This document shows positions 25,155-34,337 of a stretch of DNA of 64,000 nt, piece by piece. The stretch is from Caldilineaceae bacterium (lineage in GTDB: Bacteria; Chloroflexota; Anaerolineae; Caldilineales; Caldilineaceae), in the NCBI GenBank assembly GCA_019637695.1, contig JAHBVG010000021.1:23484-87483 (forward strand). Reading direction: 5' to 3'. Each line of letters starts with the position of its first letter. Positions within the stretch are counted from its first letter, which is position 1. The notes below the pieces were generated by a model. That model worked only from the letters and a program-made list of their open reading frames with translations, did not search any database and was not told the origin of the DNA. Position numbers and translations under genes: made by a program.

Positions 25155-26510
25155 ATGTCACAAGTTGCACCGTCTGCGCCGCCCATTGACAATCGCCGCG
25201 AACAGGTGGGCTGGTACTTTTATGATTGGGCCAATTCTGCATTTTCTACAACCGTGGTGACGGTCTTCCTCGGCCCATATCTTACGTCAGTCACTCAGGC
25301 GGCGGCGGATGCAGCGGGTTTCGTCTATCCATTGGGGAGCGCCATCCCCATCCGCGCCGATTCGTTCTTCCCCTATATGGTTTCGTTGTCGGTGCTGTTG
25401 CAGGTCTTCATCCTTCCTTTATTAGGGGCTTTCGCCGACTATTCCAACGTCAAAAAGCAGATGTTGGGGATCTGCGCCTATCTGGGCGCATTTGCCACCA
25501 TGGGCCTCTATTTTCTGCAAGGGGATAATTACCTGCTGGGGGGGATGCTCTTCCTTTTTGCGAACTTGAGCTTTGGGGCGTCGATTGTCTTCTACAACGC
25601 CTTTTTGCCCGAGATCGCTTCACCCGACCGGCGCGACAAAGTCTCCTCTGAAGGGTGGGCGCTGGGTTATTTGGGCGGTGGAATTCTGTTGGCGCTCAAC
25701 CTGGCCTTCTTCCTCAATGCCGAGGCGTTGGGTGTTTCCACCAGTTTTGCCATCCGTATTAGCATGACATCGGCCGGCGTCTGGTGGGCGATCTTTACCA
25801 TCATCCCCTTGCTGAGTATCAAACGCCGCCATGCTGTGAGGAACTTACCCCCTGGCGAGCGGATGCTCACTGTTGGCTTCAACCAATTGCGACATACGCT
25901 GCGCAATCTGCCCCGCTATCCACAGACCCTGCTCTTTCTGGTGGCCTACCTGCTCTACAATGATGGTATTCAGACGGTGATCGCGCTCTCGACTCAATTT
26001 GGCAGCCAGGAGCTGGGTATCGACACCTCTTCGCTAGTAGCTGTGATCCTGATGGTGCAATTTATCGCCTTCTTTGGAGCGCTGGCTTTTGGTCAACTGG
26101 CGCAACGGATCGGCACCAAGCGCGCCCTGATCGTCAGTCTCTTCATCTGGACAGGGACTGTGGTCTATGCTTATACGCCCTTTTTACAGACCGAAGCGCA
26201 GTTCTTTATGATGGCAGCGGCGATTGCGCTTGTCCTCGGCGGCAGCCAGGCGTTGAGCCGCTCGGCCTTTTCGTTGATGATCCCTGCGGGGCGCGAGGCC
26301 GAGTATTTCAGCCTCTATGAGATCAGCGAGCGCGGAACCAGTTGGATTGGTCCACTGGTTTTTGGATTGGCTTTACAATTCACGGGGAGCTACCGCCTGG
26401 GCATCCTCTCGGTGGCGATCTTCTTCATCGCGGGGCTGGCGCTGCTCTTCTTCGTGGACATCCGCCGCGCGGCCATTGAAGCGGGGAACGAAGCGCCGTC
26501 GCATATGTGA
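25155..26510 (+). CDS. MFS transporter, UMF1/Atg22-like
   Basis: This 451-aa membrane protein has about 12 predicted helices. The motif WYFYDWANSAFSTTVVTVFL near the N-terminus and the loop GAFADYSNVKKQMLG are characteristic of the UMF1 family (Atg22-related MFS; yeast Atg22 exports amino acids from vacuoles). The mid-protein loop LPEIASPDRRDKVSSEGWAL and the late motif SLMIPAGREAEYFSLYEI agree. The substrate of bacterial members is unknown; amino-acid efflux is a possible inference, with glyA upstream as a weak hint only. It ends in front of a palindromic spacer and is convergent with pyk. Confidence 0.88.
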   Translation: MSQVAPSAPPIDNRREQVGWYFYDWANSAFSTTVVTVFLGPYLTSVTQAAADAAGFVYPLGSAIPIRADSFFPYMVSLSVLLQVFILPLLGAFADYSNVKKQMLGICAYLGAFATMGLYFLQGDNYLLGGMLFLFANLSFGASIVFYNAFLPEIASPDRRDKVSSEGWALGYLGGGILLALNLAFFLNAEALGVSTSFAIRISMTSAGVWWAIFTIIPLLSIKRRHAVRNLPPGERMLTVGFNQLRHTLRNLPRYPQTLLFLVAYLLYNDGIQTVIALSTQFGSQELGIDTSSLVAVILMVQFIAFFGALAFGQLAQRIGTKRALIVSLFIWTGTVVYAYTPFLQTEAQFFMMAAAIALVLGGSQALSRSAFSLMIPAGREAEYFSLYEISERGTSWIGPLVFGLALQFTGSYRLGILSVAIFFIAGLALLFFVDIRRAAIEAGNEAPSHM

Positions 26511-26514
26511 GGAA

Positions 26515-26642
26515 GGGGACTGGGGATCGGGTATAGAATCCCTAATCGCCTAATCGCGCCGACCGCAGCCGTCGGCAATCTCTGTCAACGAGCGATTAGG
26601 AGATTTCAGAAACTCTTTCCGATCCCCGATCCCCAGTCCCCA
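26515..26642. repeat. 128-bp palindromic spacer between convergent genes
   Basis: The outer arms GGGGACTGGGGATCGG and CCGATCCCCGATCCCCAGTCCCC pair. Inner CCTAATCGC and GCGATTAGG words also pair, around GCCGACCGCAGCCGTCGGC. The 24 nt at 26592-26615 are the exact reverse complement of 58902-58925. It may end transcripts from both sides. Confidence 0.65.
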
Positions 26643-26653
26643 ATCCCTTATTT

Positions 26654-28408
26654 TCACGCCGCCCCATCATACACATTCCCCGTATTTGCATCCAGCACGA
26701 CCATGCGGCCATCTTCGAGTTCGTTCCAATGGCCGCGTGCGCCCACAATGGCGGGGATGCCTAACTCGATGGCGGCCAACGCTGCATAACTCTCCATACC
26801 TGCTTCTTCGGTGACCAATCCCCCCACCTGGTAGACAAGATCGGCGCACGAAGCGTCAAGCCGTTCGGCGATCAGAATATCCTGCATACTGGCGTTGATT
26901 CCTTTGCAAGATTGCCCCGACTGCAAGCGGATCACCCGCCCACTAATGCGACGATGGCCTAACCCCGTGCCGGTGACCATAATGCGAGAGATCCGGCGCA
27001 CCGTCATAATGTTGGTGGCGCCGGGCACACCGCCGACCACGCCGCCGGTCACCAGCACAATATCCCCTTGATCCACATAGCCAGCCTGATGGGCGCGGCG
27101 CACTGCATCTTCCACAACTTCGTCGGTCGTGTTCATGCGTTCGCCCATCAACGTGTTGACGCCCCAATAGAGGGCAAGCTGCCGGTAGACAATCGGGCTG
27201 GGCGTCACAGCGACAATGGGCATTGACGGGCGAAAGCGCGAAAGTTTCTTGGCTGTAGCGCCGCTCACCGTCGGCGCAATGATGGCCGCCGCGTTCACTT
27301 CGTGGGCGGTGACGACAGCCGCGTGGCTCACTGCGCCGGCAATCGAATCAATATTCTCGAAATGTTGCAGATCTGCAGGCCGGTTGAGGAAACGCACACG
27401 CTCCGCTTCTTCGGCAATTTTCACCATCGTCTGCACCGCCCGCACAGGATACGCCCCAGACGCAGTTTCGCCGGAGAGCATAATGGCGTCGCTGCCGTCG
27501 AGGACGGCGTTGGCGACATCGCTGGCTTCGGCGCGGGTCGGGCGCGGATTGCGGATCATCGAATCGAGCATCTGCGTGGCCGTGATCACAGGTTTATCGG
27601 TCTGCCCACAATGGGCAATGATCATCTTCTGCACCATCGGCACGGCTTCGGGGCTGGTCTCGATCCCCAAATCGCCGCGCGCCACCATGATGCCGTCGGA
27701 AGCTTCGATGATCTCTTCGATATTCTTCACGGCCTCTGGCTTTTCAATCTTCGAGATGATCGGCGTTGTACGGCCAAAGGCAGCGCGCCCGCGGATCAGT
27801 GTGCGCAGATCTTCCACATCCTTGCCTGTGCGTACAAAGCTCAGGGCGATCCAATCGGCCTGTTGCTCCAGGGCGAACTCAACGTCTTGCCGATCCTTTT
27901 CGGTGAGCGAGGGGATCTCCAATTTGGTGTGGGGCAGATTCATCCCCTTGTTGTCGTAAAGCTGACCGCCTACGATCACACGCGTCGTGATATCGGTCTT
28001 TGTGGTCTTCCGCACCTCGACTTCCAACAGACCATCGTCCAACAGAATGCGCTCACCGGGCTTGACGAAGCGCGGCAATTCCTGATTCTGAATGGGGACG
28101 CGCCCCGGCTCGCCGATCATAGATTCAACGGTCATCAGCAAATCTTCGCCAGCCTTTAGAGGGACGCCCCCTTCTTGCATTTTGCCCACACGTAGTTTCG
28201 GACCTTGCAGATCCACAAGGATGGCGACGGGGCGATTCAAGGAGTTAGAAATCTCACGAATGCGGCGGATGTTCTCGGCATGATATTCATACGTGCCGTG
28301 GCTCATATTCATGCGCGCCACATTCATGCCTGCCTCAATCAATTGGGTCAGGATATCTAGTTCTCGACTGGTTGGCCCAATGGTACAGACAATTTTGACG
28401 CGTCGCAT
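26654..28408 (-). CDS. pyk: Pyruvate kinase with C-terminal PEP-utiliser-like domain
   Basis: This 584-aa glycolytic enzyme transfers phosphate from phosphoenolpyruvate to ADP. The start ATG 28408 (MRRVKIVCTIGPTS) has AAGGAAA upstream; an ATG 24 codons earlier would overlap the neighbouring gene. Signatures are MNMSHGTYEYH, AILVDLQGPKLRVG, SKIEKPEAVKNI, IMVARGDLGIE, TATQMLDSMIRNPRPTRAEA and LSGETASGAYPV. The last 90 residues (QDILIAERLDASCADLVYQV, then IELGIPAIVGARGH) form a PEP-utiliser mobile-domain-like extension as in Bacillus-type enzymes. The usual TSHAA histidine position reads ESYAA, so the extension is not catalytic. Confidence 0.96.
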   Translation of the reverse strand: MRRVKIVCTIGPTSRELDILTQLIEAGMNVARMNMSHGTYEYHAENIRRIREISNSLNRPVAILVDLQGPKLRVGKMQEGGVPLKAGEDLLMTVESMIGEPGRVPIQNQELPRFVKPGERILLDDGLLEVEVRKTTKTDITTRVIVGGQLYDNKGMNLPHTKLEIPSLTEKDRQDVEFALEQQADWIALSFVRTGKDVEDLRTLIRGRAAFGRTTPIISKIEKPEAVKNIEEIIEASDGIMVARGDLGIETSPEAVPMVQKMIIAHCGQTDKPVITATQMLDSMIRNPRPTRAEASDVANAVLDGSDAIMLSGETASGAYPVRAVQTMVKIAEEAERVRFLNRPADLQHFENIDSIAGAVSHAAVVTAHEVNAAAIIAPTVSGATAKKLSRFRPSMPIVAVTPSPIVYRQLALYWGVNTLMGERMNTTDEVVEDAVRRAHQAGYVDQGDIVLVTGGVVGGVPGATNIMTVRRISRIMVTGTGLGHRRISGRVIRLQSGQSCKGINASMQDILIAERLDASCADLVYQVGGLVTEEAGMESYAALAAIELGIPAIVGARGHWNELEDGRMVVLDANTGNVYDGAA

Positions 28409-28460
28409 AAGATTTCCTTCGTTTGATTGGCAATTGGGCGTCGGCATCTCCGCGCCATCG

Positions 28461-29531
28461 CTAATGAAAATTCTCCGCATCTGCCTGGAGCATCGCTTGC
28501 TCTTGCAGCAGTTTTTCAGCTTCGAGCAGGGTCAACTCGCCCGCATCGTGGCGCGCCCTGGCGTCGGCGAACTCTTCATCGCTCATGCCCAGGGGCTTTT
28601 CATCGCCCAGTGTACGGTGTAGCCCTACTTTGATCCCCTTGAGGGTGCGTTGCACAGGTTTTTCGCTGTAAAGTTCGGCAAATGTGCTGACCGCCGTCTC
28701 CGGGCTGAGCGGCCCCAGGCCATAGCTTTCGCTTAATTGCTCCCGATGTTTGGTGATCCACAGATAAAGATCGGCTTCTGACCGATCGGGAAATTCATGT
28801 AGCAGATTGTAGCGGCGGATGGCCTCAACAACGGGCACATAGATTGTATCATACCAGCTCATTACAATGTCGCTCGGCCCTAACCGGTGTGTCGCTCCGC
28901 GCCGATCCAATTCCATATTCTGCAAGTATCCATGTACATGGATGTGGTTTAGGATAATCGGATATTGCCCTGGCACAGTCAGCAGTAGATCCGCGCCAGG
29001 ACGCAGGAGATCCAGCCGGGTCTCCTGTAGAAAGTCGACATACTCCATCTTGATGATCCACCGTTCGCGCTCGAAATCGCTTAACGTCAAGAGGATGGGC
29101 GAAGCCAGTTCTGTGACATAGGCTTCAATGGTATCGATCCGATTGGCGCGCGCCACACTGACGCGGTGATTGCCATCTTGAACAAAGTAGACTTCACCGA
29201 TTTTGTACAGATCCACCGGCGGGATCGGTTCCAGCGCGTTGAGCGCGGCGTCGAGGCGCGCCCAGCGGTCGCTGTTGACTCTGGCGCGTGGCAAAAACTC
29301 GCGTGTAAAATCGTGATAACGGCCCAGGCTGCCTACGATCTTTTCAACTGGCACATCCTCAAGACGTCTACCTACCTCCTGGCGAATCTTCAATCGTTTG
29401 GCAAGTTCTTCAAAATTGACTAGATTTGTATTGGTCCCGGTGACAAGCCCTAGCAGATCCTGCATCTGCGCCTTGCGGACATTGCGATTGTAACGCTCGC
29501 GGGCGACTGATTGATGATAAATTTGTGGCAT
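28461..29531 (-). CDS. ParB-like (DUF4032-type) protein, function unknown
   Basis: This 356-aa protein starts at ATG 29531 (MPQIYHQSVARERYNRNVRK) behind GGAGGAG. The centre has VDLYKIGEVYFVQDGNHRVS followed by VARAN, the ParB/Srx-like nucleotide-binding signature (DGNHRV). The next part has GADLLLTVPGQYPIILNHIH, SWYDTIYVPVVEAIRRYNLL and EADLYLWITKHREQL. I recall this layout from DUF4032-like proteins of Chloroflexota and Actinobacteria. It may act as a NTP-dependent regulator; no DNA-binding domain is clear. Pyk follows after 52 bp and may be co-transcribed. A perfect ATGTTGTT-TCGC-AACAACAT stem lies 30 bp before the start. Confidence 0.7.
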   Translation of the reverse strand: MPQIYHQSVARERYNRNVRKAQMQDLLGLVTGTNTNLVNFEELAKRLKIRQEVGRRLEDVPVEKIVGSLGRYHDFTREFLPRARVNSDRWARLDAALNALEPIPPVDLYKIGEVYFVQDGNHRVSVARANRIDTIEAYVTELASPILLTLSDFERERWIIKMEYVDFLQETRLDLLRPGADLLLTVPGQYPIILNHIHVHGYLQNMELDRRGATHRLGPSDIVMSWYDTIYVPVVEAIRRYNLLHEFPDRSEADLYLWITKHREQLSESYGLGPLSPETAVSTFAELYSEKPVQRTLKGIKVGLHRTLGDEKPLGMSDEEFADARARHDAGELTLLEAEKLLQEQAMLQADAENFH

Positions 29532-29981
29532 ATACTTCTCCTCCAGGCGTACCGTCATTGATGTTGTTTCGCAACAACATTTCAGGGAACAACGCCGGTC
29601 GCCTTATCCTCTCTGCAACAAACCCTGTTTGTTGTCTATGGTCAATAGGATGCGCGTCGCAAAGAGTCCACTGCATCCTATCCTTTAGCATATTTGCTTT
29701 CTTGTCAACCCAAAAGATCGACTTTGCCCAATAGTTACTGTTTGCACATTTGCACCTTTGCACGCCTTTAACGTAAAAAAGACAGGTGAAGTTCAGCATC
29801 ATTGCTGTCATTCACCTGCCTTCCATTGCAGTCAAACAGTTTTCGGGAATGAATCTACTGACCAACAAAAGGCTGTGGGGCGGATTGGTAATCCGTCCAA
29901 ACCCTATTGGGCACAATGAAGGATGAAAACGCTGGTCAGACTAACAGTCCGACCTACAGCGGCTATTTTCAAGTCAGTCTA
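29532..29981. other. 450-bp intergenic region between two minus-strand genes
   Basis: It contains a perfect 8-bp stem ATGTTGTT/AACAACAT with TCGC loop (29561-29580), a TTGACA hexamer on the minus strand (29703-29708) that may be part of the promoter for the gene at 28461, and the terminator at 29775-29820. Next to the DUF3048 gene lie GGGCGGATTGGTAATCCGTCC (about 29880-29900) and a GGTCAGACTAACAGTCCGACC palindrome (about 29934-29955). No gene is seen. Confidence 0.5.
29775..29820 (-). terminator. Terminator after the DUF3048 gene
   Basis: Read on the minus strand, GGCAGGTGAA pairs with TTCACCTGTC around a 20-nt loop and is followed by TTTTTT (29775-29780). It lies about 160 nt downstream of the gene end. 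Confidence 0.65.
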
Positions 29982-31223
29982 CTATTCGTAGCTCATCCTT
30001 GATGTATCCTGAATTACCTGCACCCAACTCTGCCCCGGCTTCAAGGGGATAGGCTGGTCACCTGGGCCAAGCCAGCGCGGCGGGATCTGATCGCTGGCGC
30101 GCCAGGTCCCTTCATAGACCCGTCCATCGCGGAAGACACGCAGATCGCCGAAGCCATAGAGTTTCACATCGACGCCTTTGGTCCCCAGACTATCTTCCAC
30201 GATATTGGTGAGTTCATGGGCCGCAGTGATCACAATCACATTGTCTGTTGCCATTTGTTGGCCGATGGCATCGTCAATGTGGGGCTGTCCTCCCTGAAAG
30301 CGGATGTAAACATTCCGGCTGGGGTCGTAGCGCCATTCCACGCTATTGCCGCCAGGATAGGTGAGGCGGATGGTCGATGCTGTGCCAGCGCTAAAGTCGG
30401 CTGGGGTTTCACTGAACTCGAAGCCTGGGCGATCCCAGGTTTTGTAAACGCCCTCCGGCGTCAGAAGGTTGTTGATCACCTTCTGGCAATAGAGCAATTG
30501 TGGGTTGTTGGTACAGCGTTGGGCCATATCGGCGAGCCAGCGGCGTACACCCGCCGTACTGGCCTGCATCCGTGTTCGATAATCGCTGCCAATGCTTGTG
30601 TAATAGACGGCATTGCTCGGATCATCGATATCGGCATCTAAATAGGGGAAGCCGACTTCGTTTTTCAGCAAATAACGGATACCGTCGCTGCTGCCAGAGC
30701 ATGCCAACGCGCCATCATACATATAGGTCATCCAAATATTGGGGAAGCGTGCGCTGCGTACAGGCCCCACCCGCGCTGCATCCTGGCTGTGATACATCGC
30801 CGTAATGCGTGTGAGCGAAAAGCCGTCTACAATGTACTCGTAGACGAGATCGGCGCTGTTCAGGCCAAAATGGGCGCTACGCCCAGCCGCATCATTATTG
30901 ATGCAGATGAAGATCGGGTGCAGCTCAAGCCGGGCTGGGTCCTCAACCGGCAGCCCCGTGAAGGGCGCAATGTTGCCTGGTTGTGGTGTTGGTGTCGGTG
31001 GCTCTGGTGTAGGTTCTGGCGTTGCCGTCGGGGGTTCGGGTGTCGCCGTGGCTTTGACTTGAATCTCAGCCGCCGCAGAGACTGGTGTCTTTGTCGGCGT
31101 CGGTGTGGGTGCAGACGCTTCAGGTCCACAAGCAGATAAAAACAGGCTAAACGCAAACAGACAGACAAACAAGGCAGACGAGCGGAATCCAACCCTGCTG
31201 AGGGTATGCGTTCTGGTCTCCAT
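29982..31223 (-). CDS. DUF3048 lipoprotein (YerB-like)
   Basis: This 413-aa exported lipoprotein has a lipobox LFLSAC, then a Thr/Pro-rich linker (TPTPTKTP, TPEPTPEPPTPTPQP) and the DUF3048 domain: APFTGLPVEDPARLELHPIF, NSADLVYEYIVDGFSLTRIT, ARVGPVRSARFPNIWMTYMY, and a C-terminal part with RLTYPGGNSVEWRYDPSRNV and YEGTWRASDQIPPRW. YerB-type proteins are putative cell-surface or wall proteins of unknown activity. ATG 31223 is used; a TTG three codons upstream is also in frame. It is divergent from the six-gene operon at 31370. Confidence 0.9.
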   Translation of the reverse strand: METRTHTLSRVGFRSSALFVCLFAFSLFLSACGPEASAPTPTPTKTPVSAAAEIQVKATATPEPPTATPEPTPEPPTPTPQPGNIAPFTGLPVEDPARLELHPIFICINNDAAGRSAHFGLNSADLVYEYIVDGFSLTRITAMYHSQDAARVGPVRSARFPNIWMTYMYDGALACSGSSDGIRYLLKNEVGFPYLDADIDDPSNAVYYTSIGSDYRTRMQASTAGVRRWLADMAQRCTNNPQLLYCQKVINNLLTPEGVYKTWDRPGFEFSETPADFSAGTASTIRLTYPGGNSVEWRYDPSRNVYIRFQGGQPHIDDAIGQQMATDNVIVITAAHELTNIVEDSLGTKGVDVKLYGFGDLRVFRDGRVYEGTWRASDQIPPRWLGPGDQPIPLKPGQSWVQVIQDTSRMSYE

Positions 31224-31350
31224 AAGTTCCAATCTCGAACAGTAACAAAAAACAGGTGGATAAATAAATCGCTGGGTAGTATACCATATCTCACCCCATT
31301 CTCATTCAAATCTACGATGATATTTTGACGCGCGGGTTCTTTACTCCGCA

Positions 31351-31362
31351 TTGTGGTACAAT
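31351..31362 (+). promoter_or_regulatory. Extended -10 element at the head of the six-gene operon
   Basis: TG-G-TACAAT (31355-31362) ends 7 nt before the ATG at 31370. Transcription would begin at or close to the start codon, suggesting a leaderless mRNA. A TTGACG at 31325-31330 is too far (26 nt) for a normal spacer. Confidence 0.35.
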
Positions 31363-31369
31363 GCCGACC

Positions 31370-31678
31370 ATGAAGAATGAGGATCCGTTGCCGCCATTTA
31401 TAGAAGAGATGGCGGCCTCTCTTGCCCAAAGACAGATGTTACGACCGGCGTTGCTCTTTTTGATCGGGCACCGCCCATTTGGTTTCGTCGTCGGCCAATG
31501 TCTGCTGCTTGCGCTTCCTTTGGGATTGCTCTTCCCTGCCTGGCAGTTGCGGCCCTGGGCGGATCTACTCAGCCATCCTCAAGGCGTAGATCGTCTGGAA
31601 AGTTATCTGCGCGCTCACATTGATCCATCAAACCCATCCATGAGGACGGCTCCACGCCCGTCCTCTCCGCAACAATGA
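31370..31678 (+). CDS. Unknown 102-aa membrane protein, first gene of six-gene operon
   Basis: ATG 31370 (MKNEDPLPPFIEEMA) is preferred; in-frame ATG 31361 is also possible. One clear hydrophobic segment (GFVVGQCLLLALPLGLLFPA) sits in the middle, preceded by a soluble helix, and ends in a Pro/Ser tail. The stop overlaps the next start (ATGA, 31675-31678). No family is recognised. Its place at the head of the operon and its small size suggest an accessory membrane subunit. Confidence 0.6.
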   Translation: MKNEDPLPPFIEEMAASLAQRQMLRPALLFLIGHRPFGFVVGQCLLLALPLGLLFPAWQLRPWADLLSHPQGVDRLESYLRAHIDPSNPSMRTAPRPSSPQQ

Positions 31679-32250
31679 ATCAGCATCCTAACCCTGACGC
31701 ATTATCTGCACACTGGCAGCGCGTGGCCGAAATCGGCGCCGAGGAAGGTCGCCTCCCGGTTATTGGGGTGGGGGTGGGGTCATTTCACGCCGAGGGTTTA
31801 CTCTTCCTCCTGGCATGGCGACGACTGGCTCGCCGATCCACCGGGATGCTCGATCCCCGCCTGGTGGTGGGCGGCGAAGGGGAACTCTGGTTGATGGCAA
31901 GCCAGATCTGGCAATCCCGGCAGGATCCGCTGGCTGTAGCAGGCACACATCATATCTTCTACGCCGGCAGCGATGTGGCAACGCGCGCGGCGGCGTTGAC
32001 GGTAAATACTCGCCCCAATGCGGAGTTCGGGCAGCCATTCTTGCCAACGGGCATGGCGTGGATGTTGACGCCAACGGCGCTGGCTGGTAGCGGGCGCGCA
32101 GATTTAGAGCATCTGCCCTTCTTCCTCAATGAGCCGTTGTTTATGGCTGTGGCCGCGCCGCCTGCCCCGTCCTCGTGGATCGATGGGTTTGAGGCCCTGG
32201 CTGTGGTTGCTTTGGCTGTGGCTTTAGTGCTGGCTGCGCTCCTGTTTTAA
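31675..32250 (+). CDS. DUF6754-like membrane-anchored protein
   Basis: This 191-aa protein carries a soluble domain followed by a C-terminal helix (ALAVVALAVALVLAALLF). The soluble part (HWQRVAEIGAEEGRLPVIGV, SQIWQSRQDPLAVAG, TRAAALTVNTRPNAEFGQPF, LEHLPFFLNEPLFMAVA) resembles from memory the DUF6754 pattern: a GRPV start, a DP motif, a run of Arg-Pro-Ala-Asn-Phe, and LPFF near the end. Biochemical function is unknown. Translation is coupled to the gene before through ATGA. There is a 27-bp gap to the next gene. Confidence 0.6.
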   Translation: MNQHPNPDALSAHWQRVAEIGAEEGRLPVIGVGVGSFHAEGLLFLLAWRRLARRSTGMLDPRLVVGGEGELWLMASQIWQSRQDPLAVAGTHHIFYAGSDVATRAAALTVNTRPNAEFGQPFLPTGMAWMLTPTALAGSGRADLEHLPFFLNEPLFMAVAAPPAPSSWIDGFEALAVVALAVALVLAALLF

Positions 32251-32277
32251 CCATCCAACCCTGGATTCACCCTGGCA

Positions 32278-32916
32278 ATGTTTTCTACCCACGCCCAATG
32301 GATCAACCGACTTGGCCTTGTGATCATCTTCGTGGTCGCGGCGTTGATCATCGCCAGCCGCTTTCATCTGCTGCCGGGTTTGCAGCCGGTGGCTACTATC
32401 CTCTACACCTGGGTTCTGCTACTGGCGGCCTTCGCCCTCTTGTTGGGGATCGCCAGCGTGGCCTGGGTTCATTTGGGGCACATCCAAGGCGGCGAAGCCG
32501 AATGGGGACTGAGCCTGATCTTATTGATTGGGCTGTTGGGTGTCTTTGCCATTGGCATCCTTAGCCCGGTGGGCGCCAACAGCCCACTGATCGAATGGGT
32601 CTTCGACGCACTGATCGCGCCGGGGCAGGCTTCACTCTTCGCCCTCACCGGCTTCTTCGTGGTTGCAGCCGCTTACCGCTATCTGCGTGTGGATCGCCCT
32701 GACGCCATTTGGATCCTTGTGGGCGCGCTGTTGGCGCTCTTGATACAAACACCCCTATCCCAACAACTTTTGCCGCCCATCTTCACCGGCCTGACGGATT
32801 GGTTGCTCGTCTGGCCGGTGATGGCCGCACTGCGCGGCGCATTGCTCGGTGGGGCGCTGGCAGTACTGATTGTTGGCCTGCGGCTATTGGCGCGCGGAGG
32901 CAACCCCAGGCCATGA
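32278..32916 (+). CDS. Unknown multi-pass membrane protein
   Basis: This 212-aa protein has about six hydrophobic helices (LGLVIIFVVAALIIASRF, TWVLLLAAFALLLGIASVAW, GLSLILLIGLLGVFAIGIL, SLFALTGFFVVAAAYRYL, IWILVGALLALLIQTPL, AALRGALLGGALAVLIVGL). The connecting loops are short. It overlaps the next gene by 4 bp (ATGA). No transporter family signature is seen. The compact helices and operon partners suggest a membrane scaffold of a complex. Confidence 0.6.
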   Translation: MFSTHAQWINRLGLVIIFVVAALIIASRFHLLPGLQPVATILYTWVLLLAAFALLLGIASVAWVHLGHIQGGEAEWGLSLILLIGLLGVFAIGILSPVGANSPLIEWVFDALIAPGQASLFALTGFFVVAAAYRYLRVDRPDAIWILVGALLALLIQTPLSQQLLPPIFTGLTDWLLVWPVMAALRGALLGGALAVLIVGLRLLARGGNPRP

Positions 32917-34337
32917 CCTCGACCTTTGGCTGCCCCCATTGTGGCAAGGGCAATCCTATCGACGCCCTCTTCTGCGCCTTCTGCGGCACCCGCTTGCAGG
33001 ATGTGGAGACGAGTTTGAGGGAGCAGCAAGATCAGCAAGGTGGAGAGGCAGCAGACGAAGATCTGCCGGAGGATGCGCCCATCCTGCCGCCGCGCCCGGC
33101 GCGACGGTTGCGAGGTCACGCCACCCGCCCTTCGCCGCCCCAGGAAAGGAAGATAGACGATCCCCCAGATCCCGAACCAGGGTCGAGCGGTCTCCACCGC
33201 CCGCCACTGCGCGCGGATACTTCCTTTTCAAAGCCTCCGTCTTCAACAGAGGATCCCGTCCGATCCGCAGCGCCCACACCCACGGATCGCGCCGATCTGT
33301 CCATCCCTTCATCGAGCGAAGTTCCCAATGACGTGGACCCGGCTGAGCTTGCCGCCTGGCTGGAGCGCTTTCCACAGCCGAACCCACTATCCACGCCGAT
33401 GCTGAGCGATGAGACACGCCGCCAATTGCGCCAACTTTTTGTCTCTGAAGTACCCCTCGCCGAAATACTCCCGCACGAGGCTCGCAGCGATGGGGGCGGA
33501 CTTCAGCGGCGGACATGGATCTATTGGCTCCTATTGGCGGTGTTGGGCTTTGCGCTACTCTTTGGAGATGAAGCGCCAGAGACATTGCCCCATGTCTGGC
33601 CTGGGGTTGGGGGGGCGTACGCGGCGATCAACACCTTGCCCACCGGTTCGACTGTGTTAATCGACTGGGCATACGACCCTGCCACTGCTGGCGAAATGGA
33701 TCAAGTCGCCCGGCCCGTCATCGAGCATCTGATTGCCCAGAACGCCGATCTCATCGTCATTAGCCAGCTCCCGTTAGGACCGGCCAGCGCGCGACGCCTG
33801 ATTGCTGCCGCCGAGACATCGGTTTGGGGTGAGATCACTGCGCAGCGGCTTGATGCAACCCTGGTAGAAGGCGGATTCTTGCCCGGCGGCGCGGCGACCC
33901 TGCCTCTCTTAGGGCAAGCGCCCGCTCTGGGTCTCCCCGTGGATCTCCAGGGCAGATCGGCAGAGATCCGCCCGCCGTTGCAGACATTGACCGAAGATGG
34001 CCCGGCGCTGGCGTTGGTCATCTCAGCTCAGTTCGAGCCGGTGCAGCGCTGGCTCGAACAAGTGCAGCCGCTCAACCAGACGCCCACCCTGGCGATTACC
34101 AGCGCTGCCGCTGCTCCTCCGCTACGCCCTTATCTGGATAGTGGACAGCTTGCAGGGTTGGTGAGCGGCTACAATGGCGGCATCGGTTACCGGCAACTCT
34201 TGCTGCGTCCCTTGGCGCGCGCCGAGCAGATCCCCCTGTGGCGGCAGATTCGCGGCCATAACAGCGCGCTCATCGTTTTGCTGATCGTCCTTGTGATTGG
34301 CAACCTGGCGCTATCGCTGGAGAGGAGGTCTCTATGA
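32913..34337 (+). CDS. Zinc-ribbon protein with one membrane helix and large extra domain
   Basis: This 474-aa protein starts at ATG 32913, which overlaps the preceding stop. It begins with a zinc ribbon (Cys7, Cys10, Cys21, Cys24; FGCPHCG and FCAFCG). A disordered Asp/Pro-rich region follows, then a membrane helix at about 199-218 (RTWIYWLLLAVLGFALLFG). Next is a globular domain with STVLIDWAYDPATAGEMDQV, VIEHLIAQNADLIVISQLPL, GPASARRLIAAAE and GFLPGGAATLPLL, and a final helix (LIVLLIVLVIGNLALSLERR). I recall a similar YDP--AGEMD domain in other Chloroflexota proteins next to MutL and DUF6754 genes. The role is unknown. Confidence 0.65.
   Translation: MTSTFGCPHCGKGNPIDALFCAFCGTRLQDVETSLREQQDQQGGEAADEDLPEDAPILPPRPARRLRGHATRPSPPQERKIDDPPDPEPGSSGLHRPPLRADTSFSKPPSSTEDPVRSAAPTPTDRADLSIPSSSEVPNDVDPAELAAWLERFPQPNPLSTPMLSDETRRQLRQLFVSEVPLAEILPHEARSDGGGLQRRTWIYWLLLAVLGFALLFGDEAPETLPHVWPGVGGAYAAINTLPTGSTVLIDWAYDPATAGEMDQVARPVIEHLIAQNADLIVISQLPLGPASARRLIAAAETSVWGEITAQRLDATLVEGGFLPGGAATLPLLGQAPALGLPVDLQGRSAEIRPPLQTLTEDGPALALVISAQFEPVQRWLEQVQPLNQTPTLAITSAAAAPPLRPYLDSGQLAGLVSGYNGGIGYRQLLLRPLARAEQIPLWRQIRGHNSALIVLLIVLVIGNLALSLERRSL

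Noticed and set aside
29410..29811. 133-aa minus-strand frame before the ParB-like gene
   Set aside because: It covers the promoter region and another frame of the ParB-like gene; no motif is seen.
32709..32912. 68 extra residues at the N-terminus of the zinc-ribbon protein
   Set aside because: These codons overlap the membrane protein gene; ATG 32913 forms an ATGA junction and begins directly at the zinc ribbon.
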